A stretch of 64,000 nucleotides of DNA from Ilyonectria destructans (taxonomy: Eukaryota; Ascomycota; Sordariomycetes; Hypocreales; Nectriaceae): NCBI GenBank assembly GCA_020740775.1, contig JAHEWK010000016.1:496001-560000 (forward strand). Reading direction: 5' to 3'. The translations under genes were made by a program, and so were the position numbers. This document shows positions 23,524 to 35,601 of the stretch, one piece after another (the stretch's first letter is position 1; each line of letters opens with the position of its first letter). The notes under the pieces are model-generated. The model made no database searches, was not told the DNA's origin, and was given only the letters and a program-made list of their open reading frames with translations.

Positions 23524-24825
23524 AGCTGATTATTGGTCGATACTCTGGATTAGATAAAGTTTAGACTGAGAGGTGTGCTCGAATCTGGCGATGTTGATCT
23601 GATGGATTTTCATTTTCCTGAAGGGAGATATGGTTAGGCTATATATACACGTATGACATTGCTATAGATAACTATAAGGCTCTGCGAAATTGCAACATGA
23701 CTAAGACTGATGGTTAGGAGCACTTCGTCCTTTCCAAAAGAACATTTGATTTGTCGGGGCCCGACTGACAACCTTGTGCTATGCACAGTAAGCTCATGAC
23801 GATGGCCCGGCGAGGCGACCGAGATGCTTGGCAAGCTACGGTGGCGATCTACGTGATGCAAGTAATCCAACGCGCCCAATCGTCGTCCGCCTCGTGGACT
23901 TCAGTGGCCCAACTCTTCCTTCGTGCTTACGCAGACCTGTCAGGTCGGAACTGAGATTGAAGGCGACAACGCCGTTGTAGGCTAGTCTGTGTTACCAGCA
24001 CACCAATGTACTAAGAATCCCGCGCGGCTAGGTCCACAATACGAGCTTGAAACATTTCACAACATGGGCTTAAGAGTCTGCCAAGTCGGACATAAGACGG
24101 CACGCATTTGCCAAGCCAAAGGGAGGGTTTAGCCATGATCGATTGGTTCCTGGACAATATTTAGCCGTCTTTGCCCGCGCGGGGTTTCATCAATCATGTA
24201 TTAGCTGTGGCGAGTTCTCCAAGCATGGTTAAGCATGTGCAGGCATAAGGGAGCAAGAGCATGGGTTGGATAGCAATAGGATATGATGGAAGAAGTAAGC
24301 TTACTGATATCTACTTAGACGACCTTGGTTCCACCACTAAGAGTCCGAAATAACAACAATGACTCGAAGAAAAGCCTATTGATACGGAGGCTGATATCCC
24401 TGTATACGGCGTATTCGCTAAGTTCCGGGGGCATGCATGGAGATCGTATGGGGTAAGAACGCTAATGTGTCTAGTAGGTGGCGATTCTTGGATCAGCAAA
24501 TTAAACCACGCACTTCAGAGTGGCAACATGGCCATCGACGATATCCCGCGCGGGTGGTCCACAGTTTAATAAGCTCCCTGCCTAACACAACCACCGCATG
24601 CATACATAGCAGGGTCCTGTTGGTGGAGAAACAGCACGAGGTACATACCACCATCACTGCCTCGCATGGAGGACATGTCTGCTCTTGCTTAGTCAAGCAG
24701 ATTAACACAACCACTTTGCATGGGCGCAGCCAGGGACATATATAGATCTCCATAGATCTCTGGCGAATGTTCCATCCCATACGAAGCGGTTCAATCCGAC
24801 AATAGTCATTGCCTCCTGAACCACC
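23524..24825. other. Divergent promoter region, no gene seen
   Basis: This 1.3 kb separates the starts of the secreted hydrolase (minus) and the reductase (plus). The ORFs inside (24437-24745 plus, 24493-24867 minus) lack motifs. Nothing else is recognisable. Confidence 0.4.
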
Positions 24826-26181
24826 ATGGCCACCCAGTCCGGAATCACCGCCCACGGTCCCAACCAACCCTACACTATCACCAATGACATTCCTCGTCCG
24901 ACCCCGGGCCCCAAACAGGCCCTAGTAAAGGTCCTCGCCGTAGGACTCAATCCTGTGTGAGGAGGATCCTACGAGCAAGGCGACAAAGTAGCTAACCGCC
25001 GAGCAATAGGGACCCCGCACAACAGCACACTGGCCTCCTCGTGAAGGAATGGCCGGCCATTCTTGGCAGTGACTGTGCTGGCGTCGTCATTGAGGTCGGC
25101 CCAGACTGTACCAAGCTAAAGCCTGGGGACTACGTCTATGGCTGTGCTCCGCTCGGCCAAAACAACTTCACTCCGTTCCAGGAAACATTCTTGGTAAATG
25201 AGGATGTTTTCTTCAAGAAACCTCTCAAATTATCGGTAGAGGACGGTTGTACGATCGGTGCAGGATTGCTGGTAATACCTACCCTACAAACCTCCTGATG
25301 TCTCCGTACATCAGTGATTTGAACCTTTTGGAACGTTAACGCTGATACCGTTTCCAGACATCTGCGCTCTGCCTTCTGACAGGTGCAGGGTTAGAGATGC
25401 CTGAGCAAGGAGCCAATGTACCCCAGAAGGACGAGTGGATTGTTATTCTGGGTGGTACCGGGACCGTAGGCCAGTTTGCCGTACAGGTAAATTACAGCCA
25501 CCTGACTACTTCTTTTACAGTCTTGTGTAACACTCATAGCTTGCTCATATCTGTGGCTACAAGGTGCTTGCATCGTGCTCCCCATCCAAGCAATCAGTAA
25601 GTTCGCCTACTACTGATAGCCGTCCAGCTCTGAAACGCTTACGACTTCATCAGGTTGCATTGCGAAATGGTGCCATGGCGACATTTAACAACCGAGGGAC
25701 AATTGACGAGCAGCTCGGTGAGATCAAGCGAATCACCAGTGGCAACTTTGCCCGAATGTTCGATTCCACGGCATTTAGCTATAAGATTATGGTCGAGGCT
25801 CTCGAAACCTGCTCTGTATCGAGTACGAAGTATCTAGCGACCGTCGATAACTGGTAAGTGCTGTTGTCACTACAACCAGGCGGGGGAATGCCCGCTGATG
25901 AGGAAAATAGGTCCAAGTTCAATACCCCACCTACAATTAGGGAGTACCGAGCTGAGTTTGGTGATCTCTACCGCCTCGATAAGCCCGATGGAGTGAAGGT
26001 GACCAAGGACATTGCTAGCTGGATCCCCGGGTTCGAGGCCCACCTGGCAGCGGGCACCTTGAAGCCGATCGAGTACCAAGTTGTTGAAGGAGTTGGATGG
26101 GAGAAGATCATCCAAGGTATCCAGGACCTTGAGAAGGGGAAAGCAGCTAAGAAAATTGTTGTGAGAGTTCAGAGTGAGTGA
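24826..26181 (+). CDS. Medium-chain reductase, quinone-oxidoreductase/trans-enoyl-reductase type
   Basis: Six exons (24826-24956, 25010-25271, 25358-25486, 25564-25596, 25654-25853, 25911-26181) give 341 residues in frame throughout. The first intron ends with GCTAAC 16 bases before its AG and joins NPV to DPAQQH. Motifs: GSDCAGVVIEVG, LKPGDYVYGCA, then the nucleotide-binding WIVILGGTGTVGQFAVQ (GGxGxVG). The structural- and catalytic-zinc cysteine/histidine patterns of alcohol dehydrogenases are absent, as in the zinc-free NADPH-dependent quinone and enoyl reductases. Fungal members often act as partner enoyl reductases of polyketide synthases or as toxin reductases; no synthase is in this window. 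The gene appears functional. Confidence 0.88.
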
Positions 26182-26566
26182 ATGTGCTGGGAACTCGCAT
26201 TTCGCTATCGTAACGCTGAGCCAGCCCAAGAATGTTCAGGACTGGAGGACTGAAGTTTGAGTTTATGCAATATCTTTCGAATATGCTTTGCTTACTTTCG
26301 AACACACGTTTGAGCGCCAATCTCGTGATGACTTTACATCGCTGAATGGACTTTGACAATTCACATTCGGACTGTTAGACTTGATCGGGCTGAAAGATTT
26401 CATATAAAACTCATTCCAGATATCTCTCTATGGGTTGAAACATCAGTCATCACGGCATCATCGCGTATAATTCCTCTTCCAAAACAGAGCTTACTAAGGT
26501 GCTGTTGAATGCGCCCCTTGGTATCTTAAACATAACTCCCCCAAAGAAAAACCCCGATCCGAGTCT
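26182..26566. other. Intergenic between converging genes
   Basis: This holds the 3' ends of the reductase and the MetE-like gene. No other feature is visible. Confidence 0.4.
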
Positions 26567-27898
26567 TTACGGTTGCCCTGGCCAAAGCTCATCAGCCAGC
26601 TTTCGAACCAGCCGGAGCTTTGCAGTCATGACCTCCCTAGAAAGAGGGTAGGCTTTGGCACCGCTGGCAAAGCCACACTGAGGGCTCACTGAGATCTGAT
26701 TGAGCACCTTGTCTCTACTAAGGCCGTTCCCTTCCGAAATGAGGTCTGCCGCAGCGTACACCTTCTTCTTGAGCTCGTCGATGTGTTCAAGCTGGGCAGA
26801 CTTGGACGAAATGAGGCCGAGGACAACATTCTTATTACGGGGCAGATACTTCAGGGGCTCAAACCCGCCCGCTCGGGGCGAGTCGTACTCAAGGTAGAAG
26901 GTGTCGACATTCAGCCTCTGGAAAAGCTTCCGTGCAATGGTGTCATATCCACCCTCGGAGAAGTAGCGACCGCCGGGGAAGTTGCCTCGGCAAATATGGA
27001 TGCCGACATGGAGATCCTTGGGACGGCTGCTCAGGCAGTCGTTGTAAAATTCGATGTAGGAGTTCAGGAGTGCCTCAATGGACTCGCCATCATTTTTGAA
27101 TCCTTCAATAACTTTCTCAGAGCAGAGGTCTAAGACGTTTGTTAGTTATTTCCTACGCTTGATGGGGCACCTGAGCGACTTACAGGCCAAATTGGGGTCG
27201 TCAATCTGCACGTTCCGAACACCATTTTTGTAACAGATATCGAGTTCGACTCTGTAGGCCGTGGCTACGTCGGCGAAATACTCTTTGTCGGACGGATAGA
27301 CGCTCTTTGGGTATGGCTGTCGGTATCGGAGATGGAACCAGCTCGGAGAAGCCAGGCTCAGCTTCGCTGCGTGCTTGTGGGACTCTGGAAGTTTGCTCTT
27401 GAGATAATTGAACGCATCTACGTAGGAGCTCCCAACATGCTTGATTTTTCCGGTACAGAAAAGTAGACTCTCAGGAACCCGCTTGCCATCGTCGGTGAAA
27501 GCAATGACATCTGGTACGTATTGGCGAAAAACATCGTTGCTTTTGACGGGGACGTATTCGAATCCTTGCAGTCGATCAAAAAAGTCTCCCCTGCACCACA
27601 GATGTCAGCTTTGGGTATGCCTTTGAGTTTGTTCACACTGTAATCAGGTGTGAAACACTAGTCTTGCGTACCAAAACGTCGCCCTCCTCAGTTCACCATC
27701 AGAAATGGCATGGAAGCCGCAATCAAGTTGGTAACGGATGAGTTCATTGATTCCCTTGTCTTCCTCAACAGTCAACTCCTGTTGGGTGGCTTTTCCCTCT
27801 TCCACAGCATCTCGCTTCTCTAGAAGTGCAGCCGGGCGAGGGAGGGACCCGAGGTGTTCTGCGCGGAACGGTGGGCGTTGACGGTTGGTAGGCGGCAT
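26567..27898 (-). CDS. MetE-like cobalamin-independent methyltransferase domain protein
   Basis: Three exons (27672-27898, 27184-27590, 26567-27129) give 398 residues. The sequence is a single C-terminal-type MetE barrel: AEHLGSLPRP at the start, QLDCGFHAISDGELRR, VRNVQIDDPNLAY, and a full set of zinc ligands (HIC in VGIHICRGN, E in YLEYD, C in SVSPQCGFAS). Full methionine synthase has two such barrels (about 760 residues), so this is the one-domain UROD/MetE-like family common in fungi, whose methyl donor and acceptor are not established. Together with the SAM synthetase and O-methyltransferase about 10 kb away it hints at local methyl-group metabolism, which is inference. The start at 27898 is preferred over 27916 because homology begins with MPPTNRQRPPF. 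Confidence 0.85.
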
Positions 27899-27916
27899 TT
27901 TGATAGATAATTTCAA

Positions 27917-28743
27917 TCAAGTTTGGCTTCAAAAAACGTTGTGATTCAGAAATGGGCTTCAACGGGCTTGTTGTTGTTGTTGCCTAGAATGAGAGTCGGA
28001 GTGCTTATAAGTTGACATAGCACACGGTCGGCGAAGCATTTCGGCAGTTCACACTACGTAGAGACCGATATAGTTTGCTTAGCGTCGGAACAGAAAAACA
28101 AGCCCGGTATAAGTGAGGTCTGGAGAATGAAGCCAGAAGTCCGATGCCGAAATGCGGGGTATTGGTGTCATTCGTGTAGTTGAACCCGGAGAACTAATCG
28201 AAATGTCCGTCTTAGTTGGCGCTCGGAGGTTTCTCCGCGCCTTGAGTGCGACCAGCTTTGTGTTGTGAGTTGCCCGTGGCGTCGTTGATGCCGAAGCATT
28301 AGCCCATGTAACCCCGCACCCTAATGCTACCATACTAACTATATCAGGGTTTTGTAGGCTGCTCTCGGCCTTTATGTTCGGAGCCGAGTCGGGCAGATAT
28401 CCATTACTCGTTGAAGGTCGGGGGATGAATCCGTTGATGGGACCCAATCGGGCATGTGTGCTCTGGCGAGGTGCATTTGAATCTCAGTAGGTCCAATTCA
28501 GATGCAATAGTATCCATTGAATTTACGGCAGTTGTTGAAAGTTAATGTCACATACTAGCGGGAAGGCAAGAAATTGATAAAGTCTATGTTGGCCCACCGC
28601 CTACTATTCTGGGACGACTTGTGCTAGTTACATCTACTCTACCCACTCTTCCTACGCTCTAGAATTTGACCCATGACTCAGTCAGATCATACATCAGTGA
28701 CGTGATTCACACGTTCAATCAAGAAGAAAACAAGCCCACAAAA
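27917..28743. other. Divergent intergenic region
   Basis: It lies between the starts of the MetE-like gene and the MFS transporter. A short TTGTTG run occurs at 27967-27982. No gene was recognised. Confidence 0.4.
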
Positions 28744-30694
28744 ATGAAGCCGCTGGGACCTCGTTTCGGGCCGTATGTGGCTTTCCCGCTAATTTTATTC
28801 GCGGGGATGATGAACTGCTGCGTTGGGGGCTTCGACCCTGGACTTTTGGGAAACTTGAACGTTGTCCCAAAATACAGTGAATGTGAGTGAGCCCATTGCG
28901 AATCGATGATGAGAACATACAGTAACCAACCGTGAAAAGTTTTTAAACTTGATTCTTCATTGCTCGGTCTCAATCTAGCCTTAGTCAGCGCAGGGCAGGT
29001 TGTCACTGGACCATTCGCAGGTCACATCTTGGATCGATGGGGCCGCCGAGCCGGCATGGTAATCGGCTCGGTTTTTATGCTCCTAGCGACCGTTCTACAG
29101 TCCACCGCAACAACAGGTATAATAGCTTGACCATACTTTATCCTCTGGCGTAAGGACATTTCTCAACAAGATTACAGAAGCGCAACTTGCAGTCGGCCGA
29201 TTCTTTGTTGGTATCTGCCTCGGGATTGTATTAGCAGGTGCCCCTGCCTGGGTGATGGAACTCGCTCCACCAAAGCACCGAGGAGTATTTGTCGGCATCG
29301 TAATCTCATCTCTATCATTTATGGGTGTATTGGTGGGCCTCGTCGTCCTATGGACCTACAACCTCGACAACAATTGGGCTTGGAGAACCGGGTTCGTCGT
29401 ACGTTCCTCTAACTCAATCTTTCAGTTGGGGAGCTCTTCATTCTAACATAGCGGTGGCAGGTTGAAGTCTTATTCCCTACTGTCGCCATTGTTCTTATTT
29501 TGTTTATGGACGAGTCACCGCGTTGGCTTATTTACAAAGGACACCACGAAGCAGCGAGTATGCCGATCCTTTCCATGAGCTATGCTGACAATGGGGCCAG
29601 GCCCTAGAAGTAATTGCCCGTCTCCATGCGAATGGAGATCGAGATGATCCTTTGGTCCAACTGGAAATGAGCGAAATCACTCAAACTATCCGATACGAGA
29701 AGGAAAATGAAGGCACTTGGAGCACTCTTATTACGCCCAGTATTACCAAGTCTACTCTGCCAATATGGAGACTCTCTAATCATGCCTGTCAAACTAGGGC
29801 CCAATCTAGAACGGTTCTCCATCGCCATACTATGCCAAGTCTTTTATCAGCTGACTGGCTCCAATACTCTGTTGTAAGTCTTCCTCAGTTATAGCATCTC
29901 CAGCACTCTAACTGACAACGTGGCACAGAAACTATTTCCCCCTTATTCTCTCTTCTGCTGGGATTACTGAGACACGTTTACTGGTCATCATCAATATGGC
30001 TATCTTTGGAGGTACCTTTTTCTTGATACCCCTTGGTGGCTTTCTGATGGAATGGATTGGGCGGCGAAAACTGTTCCGTAAGCTCTCCACGCTCTACTTG
30101 TCTCCAGATAGGACTTTACGATTGCCGCTGGTGCAACTTTCTCAACGCAAGTACTATCTTCAAAATAGCCATAGACTGACAACAGGTGCAGTTACCGGCA
30201 CGACAGCCATGACTGCGTGTTTGGCCATTTTAGCCATCTTGGGCCACTTCGGAGAGACAGGAGGCAACGTCTACGGCATCTGCGCGATCGCCATGGTTGT
30301 ACTGTTCCAATTTTCATCCAGCCTCTCGTGGATGATATTAAGCTTTTCCTACCCTCTTGAAGTACTCAAGTTCTCCCAACGGGCTAAGGGTATGGCTATT
30401 GCGCAATCTGTCGGCTATGCCTTCTCATTTCTCAACCTTTACACGATCCCGATCGCTATCAATAAGATCTCATGGCGCTATTATGCCGCCAACGCTGGCT
30501 GGAATGCGGCGATCATCATTGTAGTATTTTTCTTTTTCAAGGAGACTAAGGGCAGGACATTGGAAGAGATTGATGCTGTGTTCGAGAAAAGCAGCGATGA
30601 GAAAGATGACGCAACGCCTAGGGTGGAGGAGGCAGAGCATGGCAATTTAGCTGTCCAAGAGGAGCATCACGAGAGGCCCAAAAAGGGGGAGTAG
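28744..30694 (+). CDS. MFS transporter, sugar-porter family
   Basis: Exons: 28744-28882, 28940-29116, 29178-29398, 29461-29553, 29601-29739, 29798-29873, 29929-30077 and probably 30186-30694 (500 residues). Motifs are those of fungal hexose/lactose-permease-like porters: GGFDPGLLGNLNVVPKYSE, DRWGRRAGM, DESPRWLIYKGHHEA, CQVFYQLTGSNTLLNYFPLILSSAGI, GRRKLF, ETKGRTLEEIDAVFE. The intron at 29554-29600 appears to use a GC donor (GCGAGT), since the GT five bases on breaks the frame. The stretch 30078-30185 is open in frame but poorly conserved; I treat it as a 108-bp intron, though an alternative reading encodes a membrane-like FTIAAGATFST, so this part is uncertain. The protein should sit in the plasma membrane with about 12 helices and import a sugar or related solute. 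Confidence 0.82.
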
Positions 30695-32704
30695 GGTGTA
30701 GTCGAGTCGCTGAGGTGACGTCCTTTCGAGCACCGGTAGTTGAGCACTAGTAGTTTGAGCAGGTATTATTGTTATTGTGTTAGCACCGCGATTTTGGTCT
30801 GTAGGACTCGACGCTCCCACCTACCGTCAGAGACTAGCTCGACATACTGAATTGAAGTACACCAAATATACAAGCGACAAAATCGAATCGATAGTTGAAA
30901 ATTGAGTGGAGAGAGGGAAAATACTCTAAATTGTCATCGAGCAGAAGCGTCCCTGTCGCTGGTCTCCCCAATGCCGGGTTGGGAATCTGCTGTATGCGGC
31001 TAGTCCTCTCTGCTCTACAAAATTTACGTCTTTTCAACGTCAGTCTGAGAGCCGATTCGTTTGCTAAGCTACACGTCTCGATCGTGGGTAGAGTCATATT
31101 CCAAAATTTACTTCATGCTGTTGAGCCTTTCGCTTCTCTACTTGTAAATCTCACATCGGCGTTCGTCTGCTTGACAGAGCGAGGGCCCCTGCAGCTTCCA
31201 CCCGAGTTCAGGAGCCTTATGATCGGCAAATAACCAATCATTTTGCCAGTAGAATATCTGTTTGTGTTGGTGCATCTAGTCACGGGCTCAAATCAAGAAA
31301 ACGATGATGACTTACCTCGAAGTTCCGCAGGGCTGCCGCCACGGCCTTGTAAATGTCAAGACATGTCAAATTTTGTGGCCTGAGACGTCTCCCCGACCAG
31401 CCGCAAGCCACCCAGTCTCAAACTTCCAAGAGATGGGTCCTTCGGTTCCGGCCCCAGTCCCGGAGGCTGCCGGAGGCCGAACTCATCTTCATCTATAAGA
31501 CCGAGCCCTAGTCCTTAGTTAGATAGTAAATCGAGGGAAGCGATCATCATCATCCTAGTACTATCCACCCAATGTGATTGATATTGTTGCCAATGCATGT
31601 GTGGCTTCCCGTGCCGAAAGACAAGAGATACTTCTTCATCCTTAACATCCTAAGTTCATTTGCTTCAATCCATCGCCCAAGGCGGAAGCAAGAACTACCT
31701 AAGACGCACCCTTGTCTTTCTACCTCGACCCCCCATCCGACAGCTGCGCAGGCTGCAAATCACGAATGGCTCGCGATGTTGCCATTTGTAATATGCTAAG
31801 AGATAAAGGAATAGGTTATCCTACACACCAAACTTCAAACCATTTGCTAAACGACTGGCCAAACGGCTCGTATCAAATGCATATGCATGTACTCATCTAG
31901 GTTTAGTTAAGTTTACTGTGGACAGCTAGGGTTGCCTCACCGCTATCTGATCTTTAACCGCTGGAGCTTAATAACATCTCAACAACACATTGTCTCAGAT
32001 AGTCTAGACGCTATTGGAGAAAATAGGACATTTGTTGGGGACACTATCTAATCATGGTAGTGGACACCATGCATGTTCATGGATCTCTAAGCGAGGACGC
32101 AATTGACATATCAACTCCTGTGAATATCAATAGTTTCTGTCTCAGTCCTCTGTCATTCGGGTATGATTGCATTTGCATGTTTCACCGATGTAGCCCCATT
32201 TCGGGCAAACCAATACAAACTGCAGGTGGAACTGAATACCACACCTGTTTTAGGAGTATGGGCGTCAAGTAGTTCTTGGCGAAGCCCGCGCGTAAACAAA
32301 CCTAACCAACCACGTAGGAGATGGAGAAAAATCAATAGATAGCGTGGAAAATGTGCGGAATAGGACTTCAGTTGCATTTCCGCAGGGTCTAGATCACTTC
32401 GATAATATGTGCGCTCGGACATCCACAGTTCAGTGATTGCATGGAGGCTTGAAAACGTCATGGTTATGGTTTAGATATCTCCTCGTGCAGTCAGTAACAG
32501 TTTTACTCCTTGCATGAAAGGTTGGAGATGGCTCCGTTTCTACCTTCACCGACATTACGGCAGACGGCATTTGGGTAAACAGCTTGCCCCAAGACTTGAA
32601 ATACAAATGTTAGATCCTCTCATAACTCTCACTACACTTGCACAAACAAACCCTTGAGCTGCTTACATCCGAATCAAAGCATTTGACATCTTCAAGTTCT
32701 TGCC
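30695..32704. other. Long intergenic region, no gene seen
   Basis: Two kilobases with only short ORFs (largest 30895-31233 plus, 112 codons, and 32153-32461 minus) that show no motifs. It should contain the tyrosinase promoter at its right end. Confidence 0.4.
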
Positions 32705-35114
32705 ATGGCACCCAACACTAACACGTATGCTATTGAGGGCATTCAGGATGGGCTGGACAGTAACAAGACCGAACCTCTTCGTAAAGTCCACCTCCGTATG
32801 GAAGCGGATGATTGGTATCTTTCGCAAGATATCATACAAGTCAACCAACGGGCCTTGTTCTTCCCCGCTTTCTGGAGGTTCTCTCAGATGGATCCGCGTG
32901 AGAAGCTGTCGTGGTTTCAGATTGCTGGCAAGTCTTCCATCTCATTTTTAGTTGCTCTGTGTAATAGCTTATCCTGTTTGTAGGAATTCACGGGATGCCC
33001 TACATTTCCTGGGATGAGAAGGAGCAGCAGCCAGCGACCCCATTCAATGGATACTGTACCCACAACAGCATTCTTTTCGTAACTTGGCATCGACCGTACA
33101 TGCTATTGTGGGAGGTATGACTCTCTCCCTTTCCATGATTAGACTTCCCACTAATAATAACCTTCAGCAAGTTATCTACCATCTGATGAAGGACGAAGCC
33201 AAGAAGTACGATGTCTCCAACCAGCCAGACCTCTTGAAGGCCGCGGAGTTCTGGCGATTTCCTTACTGGGATTGGGCCCTGAAGAAGCCCGACCCCACGA
33301 ACCCCAAATCAAAGGACAAAAGCACATACGACTACAATGTTCCCGTGTTCTTGGGGTTGAAAGAGGTCGAGATTAGGCTTCCAACCCCTCAAGGATTTGG
33401 TACATGTCGGAACGCCTTCTATCAATTTGAGATGTCTAACGACATCGCCATGGGAGATGAGAGCCTGGGGGAGTTCAAAATCACAAAACATAAGGAGGAT
33501 GGCATCACTTATCCCGTAAGTCTGCATCCACAATTGTATGGTGTATACTCTAACATCTTCAAGTTTGACCTGTGCAAAGGCACGAGTCGACAACCTCAAG
33601 CCGCCTCTACCAACGACGAGTGGGTCAAAGGCCAACAAAACAATGATTTGATTGTTGAAGGACTCCGCGACTCCAAGTGGGAAAACCCCAGCGAGAGCAG
33701 TCCCGGGGGAAAAGATGTCCGACTGGGAAACATGACATCTAGTCTGAGAGATTCCTTCTATCGCGTTCTCACAATCGACAACTTCGAGGCATTCGCGACG
33801 AAACGTGCTCCGGCTAAGAACCCAGGGGAGGATTTCTCCTATGATTCATCTGAGCACGTGCACGACAGTGTCCATGGATGGTGTGGTGGTGCTAAAGTTG
33901 CCCCGGGTGACACTTCGATCTTACAAGGGCATATGTCTCATGTCCCTGTCGCAGCATTTGATCCGATCTTTTGGCTCCACCATTGGTAATACTCATACGA
34001 TTCCTACAAGTACTTTCTTAACTAACTTTCACTAGTAATATCGACCGACTCTTTGCCATCTGGCAAGTACTGCATGATGATTCATGGTTTACTGGAAACG
34101 ACATTCGCGACAAAGACCTGGGCAACTTCTACATTCCACCTGGAACAGCTGATAAACCGACAGATGCTCTTCGTCCCTTCCACAAAACCTCCGATGGCCA
34201 ATACTACACATCGGACGACATCCGGGAGGTGACGCCGCTCGGCTACACTTACCCTGGTCTTGAAAAGTGGGAGTACACGGCAGCGGATGGCAGCTATGAC
34301 AAGGCCCGGCACATTGAAGAACTCACCAAGACACTCAATTACAACTACAACGCATCCTGGGCTGCTGCAGAAAAGTCGGAGCTTACAGCTGATCCTGGCC
34401 AAATGGACGGTGTTGGCCTCATGAGCCTCGGCGCCCTGGTAGAAGCAGTCGACCAGGAGCCCAAGGACCTCCTCATCGATGACTACGTCGTCAATGTGGT
34501 GTATGAGAAGTATGTCTTCCTCAGTTTCTTATTCAAATGCCGGTACTAACTTGGATAGGTTCGCCCTTGGTGGGAGAATGTTCATTGTCCACATCTTCAT
34601 TGGAGAGGTTCCAGCCGAGCCGCCTTACACCACCCAGGATCCCAATGTTACCAACTATCTGGTGGGCGAGGTGATCAACTTATCGGCTGAAATACCCGAA
34701 GATGAATCGACTCCTGGCTGTGGTAGCTGCCGCAATCAGGAGATGGATCGTGCCAAGGCCACTGGTCGTGTTATTCTCACTAACGCCCTGATTACTCGTT
34801 GGAAGAACGAGATCCCCCACAACAAGGCGCCTCACGTGCTCCAAAGCATGGAGCGGGAGGATGTTGTCAACTTCCTCAAAGCCAACTTGCACTGGCGCGT
34901 GACCTCGCTGGGCCAGCCGGTCGATCTCAACCTCATTCCGTCGTTGAAGGTCTCCCTCGCCGTCGGAAAGGCGCAGCACTGGGCTGATCGGACCAAGATG
35001 TCGAGGTTCTACGACTACCAGGGAGTCTTTGAGGTCACTGAGGGGCGTGACGGAGGTGCTGAGGAGAGAGATGGCATGTACCCGCCAGACGCTTTGTATA
35101 GAACTTCTGATTAA
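32705..35114 (+). CDS. Tyrosinase (polyphenol oxidase)
   Basis: Five exons (32705-32927, 32984-33114, 33168-33985, 34036-34509, 34559-35114) encode 733 residues. The first intron uses a GC donor (GCAAGT). The type-3 copper site is complete: CuA histidines in IHGMPY (77), CTHNS (101) and TWHRPY (110), CuB histidines in [10 protein letters not shown] (350, 354) and FWLHHCN (389/390). Cys99, two residues before His101, fits the Cys-His thioether of fungal tyrosinases. The C-terminal third, expected to shield the active site until proteolysis, carries GCGSC (Cys603, Cys606), like the CxxC copper-handling motif known from Aspergillus oryzae tyrosinase MelB. No signal peptide, so likely intracellular. 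It oxidises mono- and diphenols to quinones for melanin or other phenolic products. Confidence 0.93.
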
Positions 35115-35249
35115 GTTGTTTTGCGATGGGAGATTGCCAATTGAATGACTCCGAGAACAGTCAGAGTAGATTGAGGTAACCCGGTTTCATTGATAGCTGA
35201 GGAGCTGCTCATACTGAATGCGCACTCCTCAGTCGACTATATACTATAG

Positions 35250-35426
35250 TGGATCGTCGAGGCTCACATCGTGTGCCTGGTGATTCCTCGTGATCTGTGG
35301 GTGGATTGCTCATGGATCGTTCGGTATATGCAGTGATCCTGAGTGATCCACTCTGATTGGTTCGTACTTTCGTTCTGCCGTCCCTGACCCCCTTGTCGGG
35401 CGTCGGTTACAATATGGGTCGTGACA
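35250..35426 (+). repeat. Solo LTR
   Basis: The 177-bp element begins TGGATCGT and ends GGGTCGTGACA, with TG...CA termini. It is flanked by TATAG (35245-35249) and TCTAG (35427-35431), a 5-bp target duplication with one mismatch. Its interior and ends resemble 1153-1310. It lies just downstream of the tyrosinase stop and 175 bases before the next gene, and it is not RIP-mutated. Confidence 0.55.
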
Positions 35427-35601
35427 TCTAGGTGCAGAGTTTTCACCTAAACATGATCAGGCACAACACCAACTAGTCTTTGCTTCTAAACAACCTCAGT
35501 TTTATTGAAAAGTAACCTGTCAGACTCGCGTCCTATTTCCATTTAAATTCGAGCTCCACTTTGATTTGTTAATCGCTGCGACGAACGTAACATCCATCAG
35601 T

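Noticed and set aside
24437..24867. Overlapping ORFs before the reductase
   Set aside because: Both strands are open by chance; no recognisable domain, and the minus ORF overlaps the true reductase start.
30078..30185. Reading the 108-base stretch as coding sequence of the MFS protein
   Set aside because: It is open in frame, but its translation is polar and unlike the family, and clean GT/AG ends bracket it; kept as a probable intron with doubt noted.
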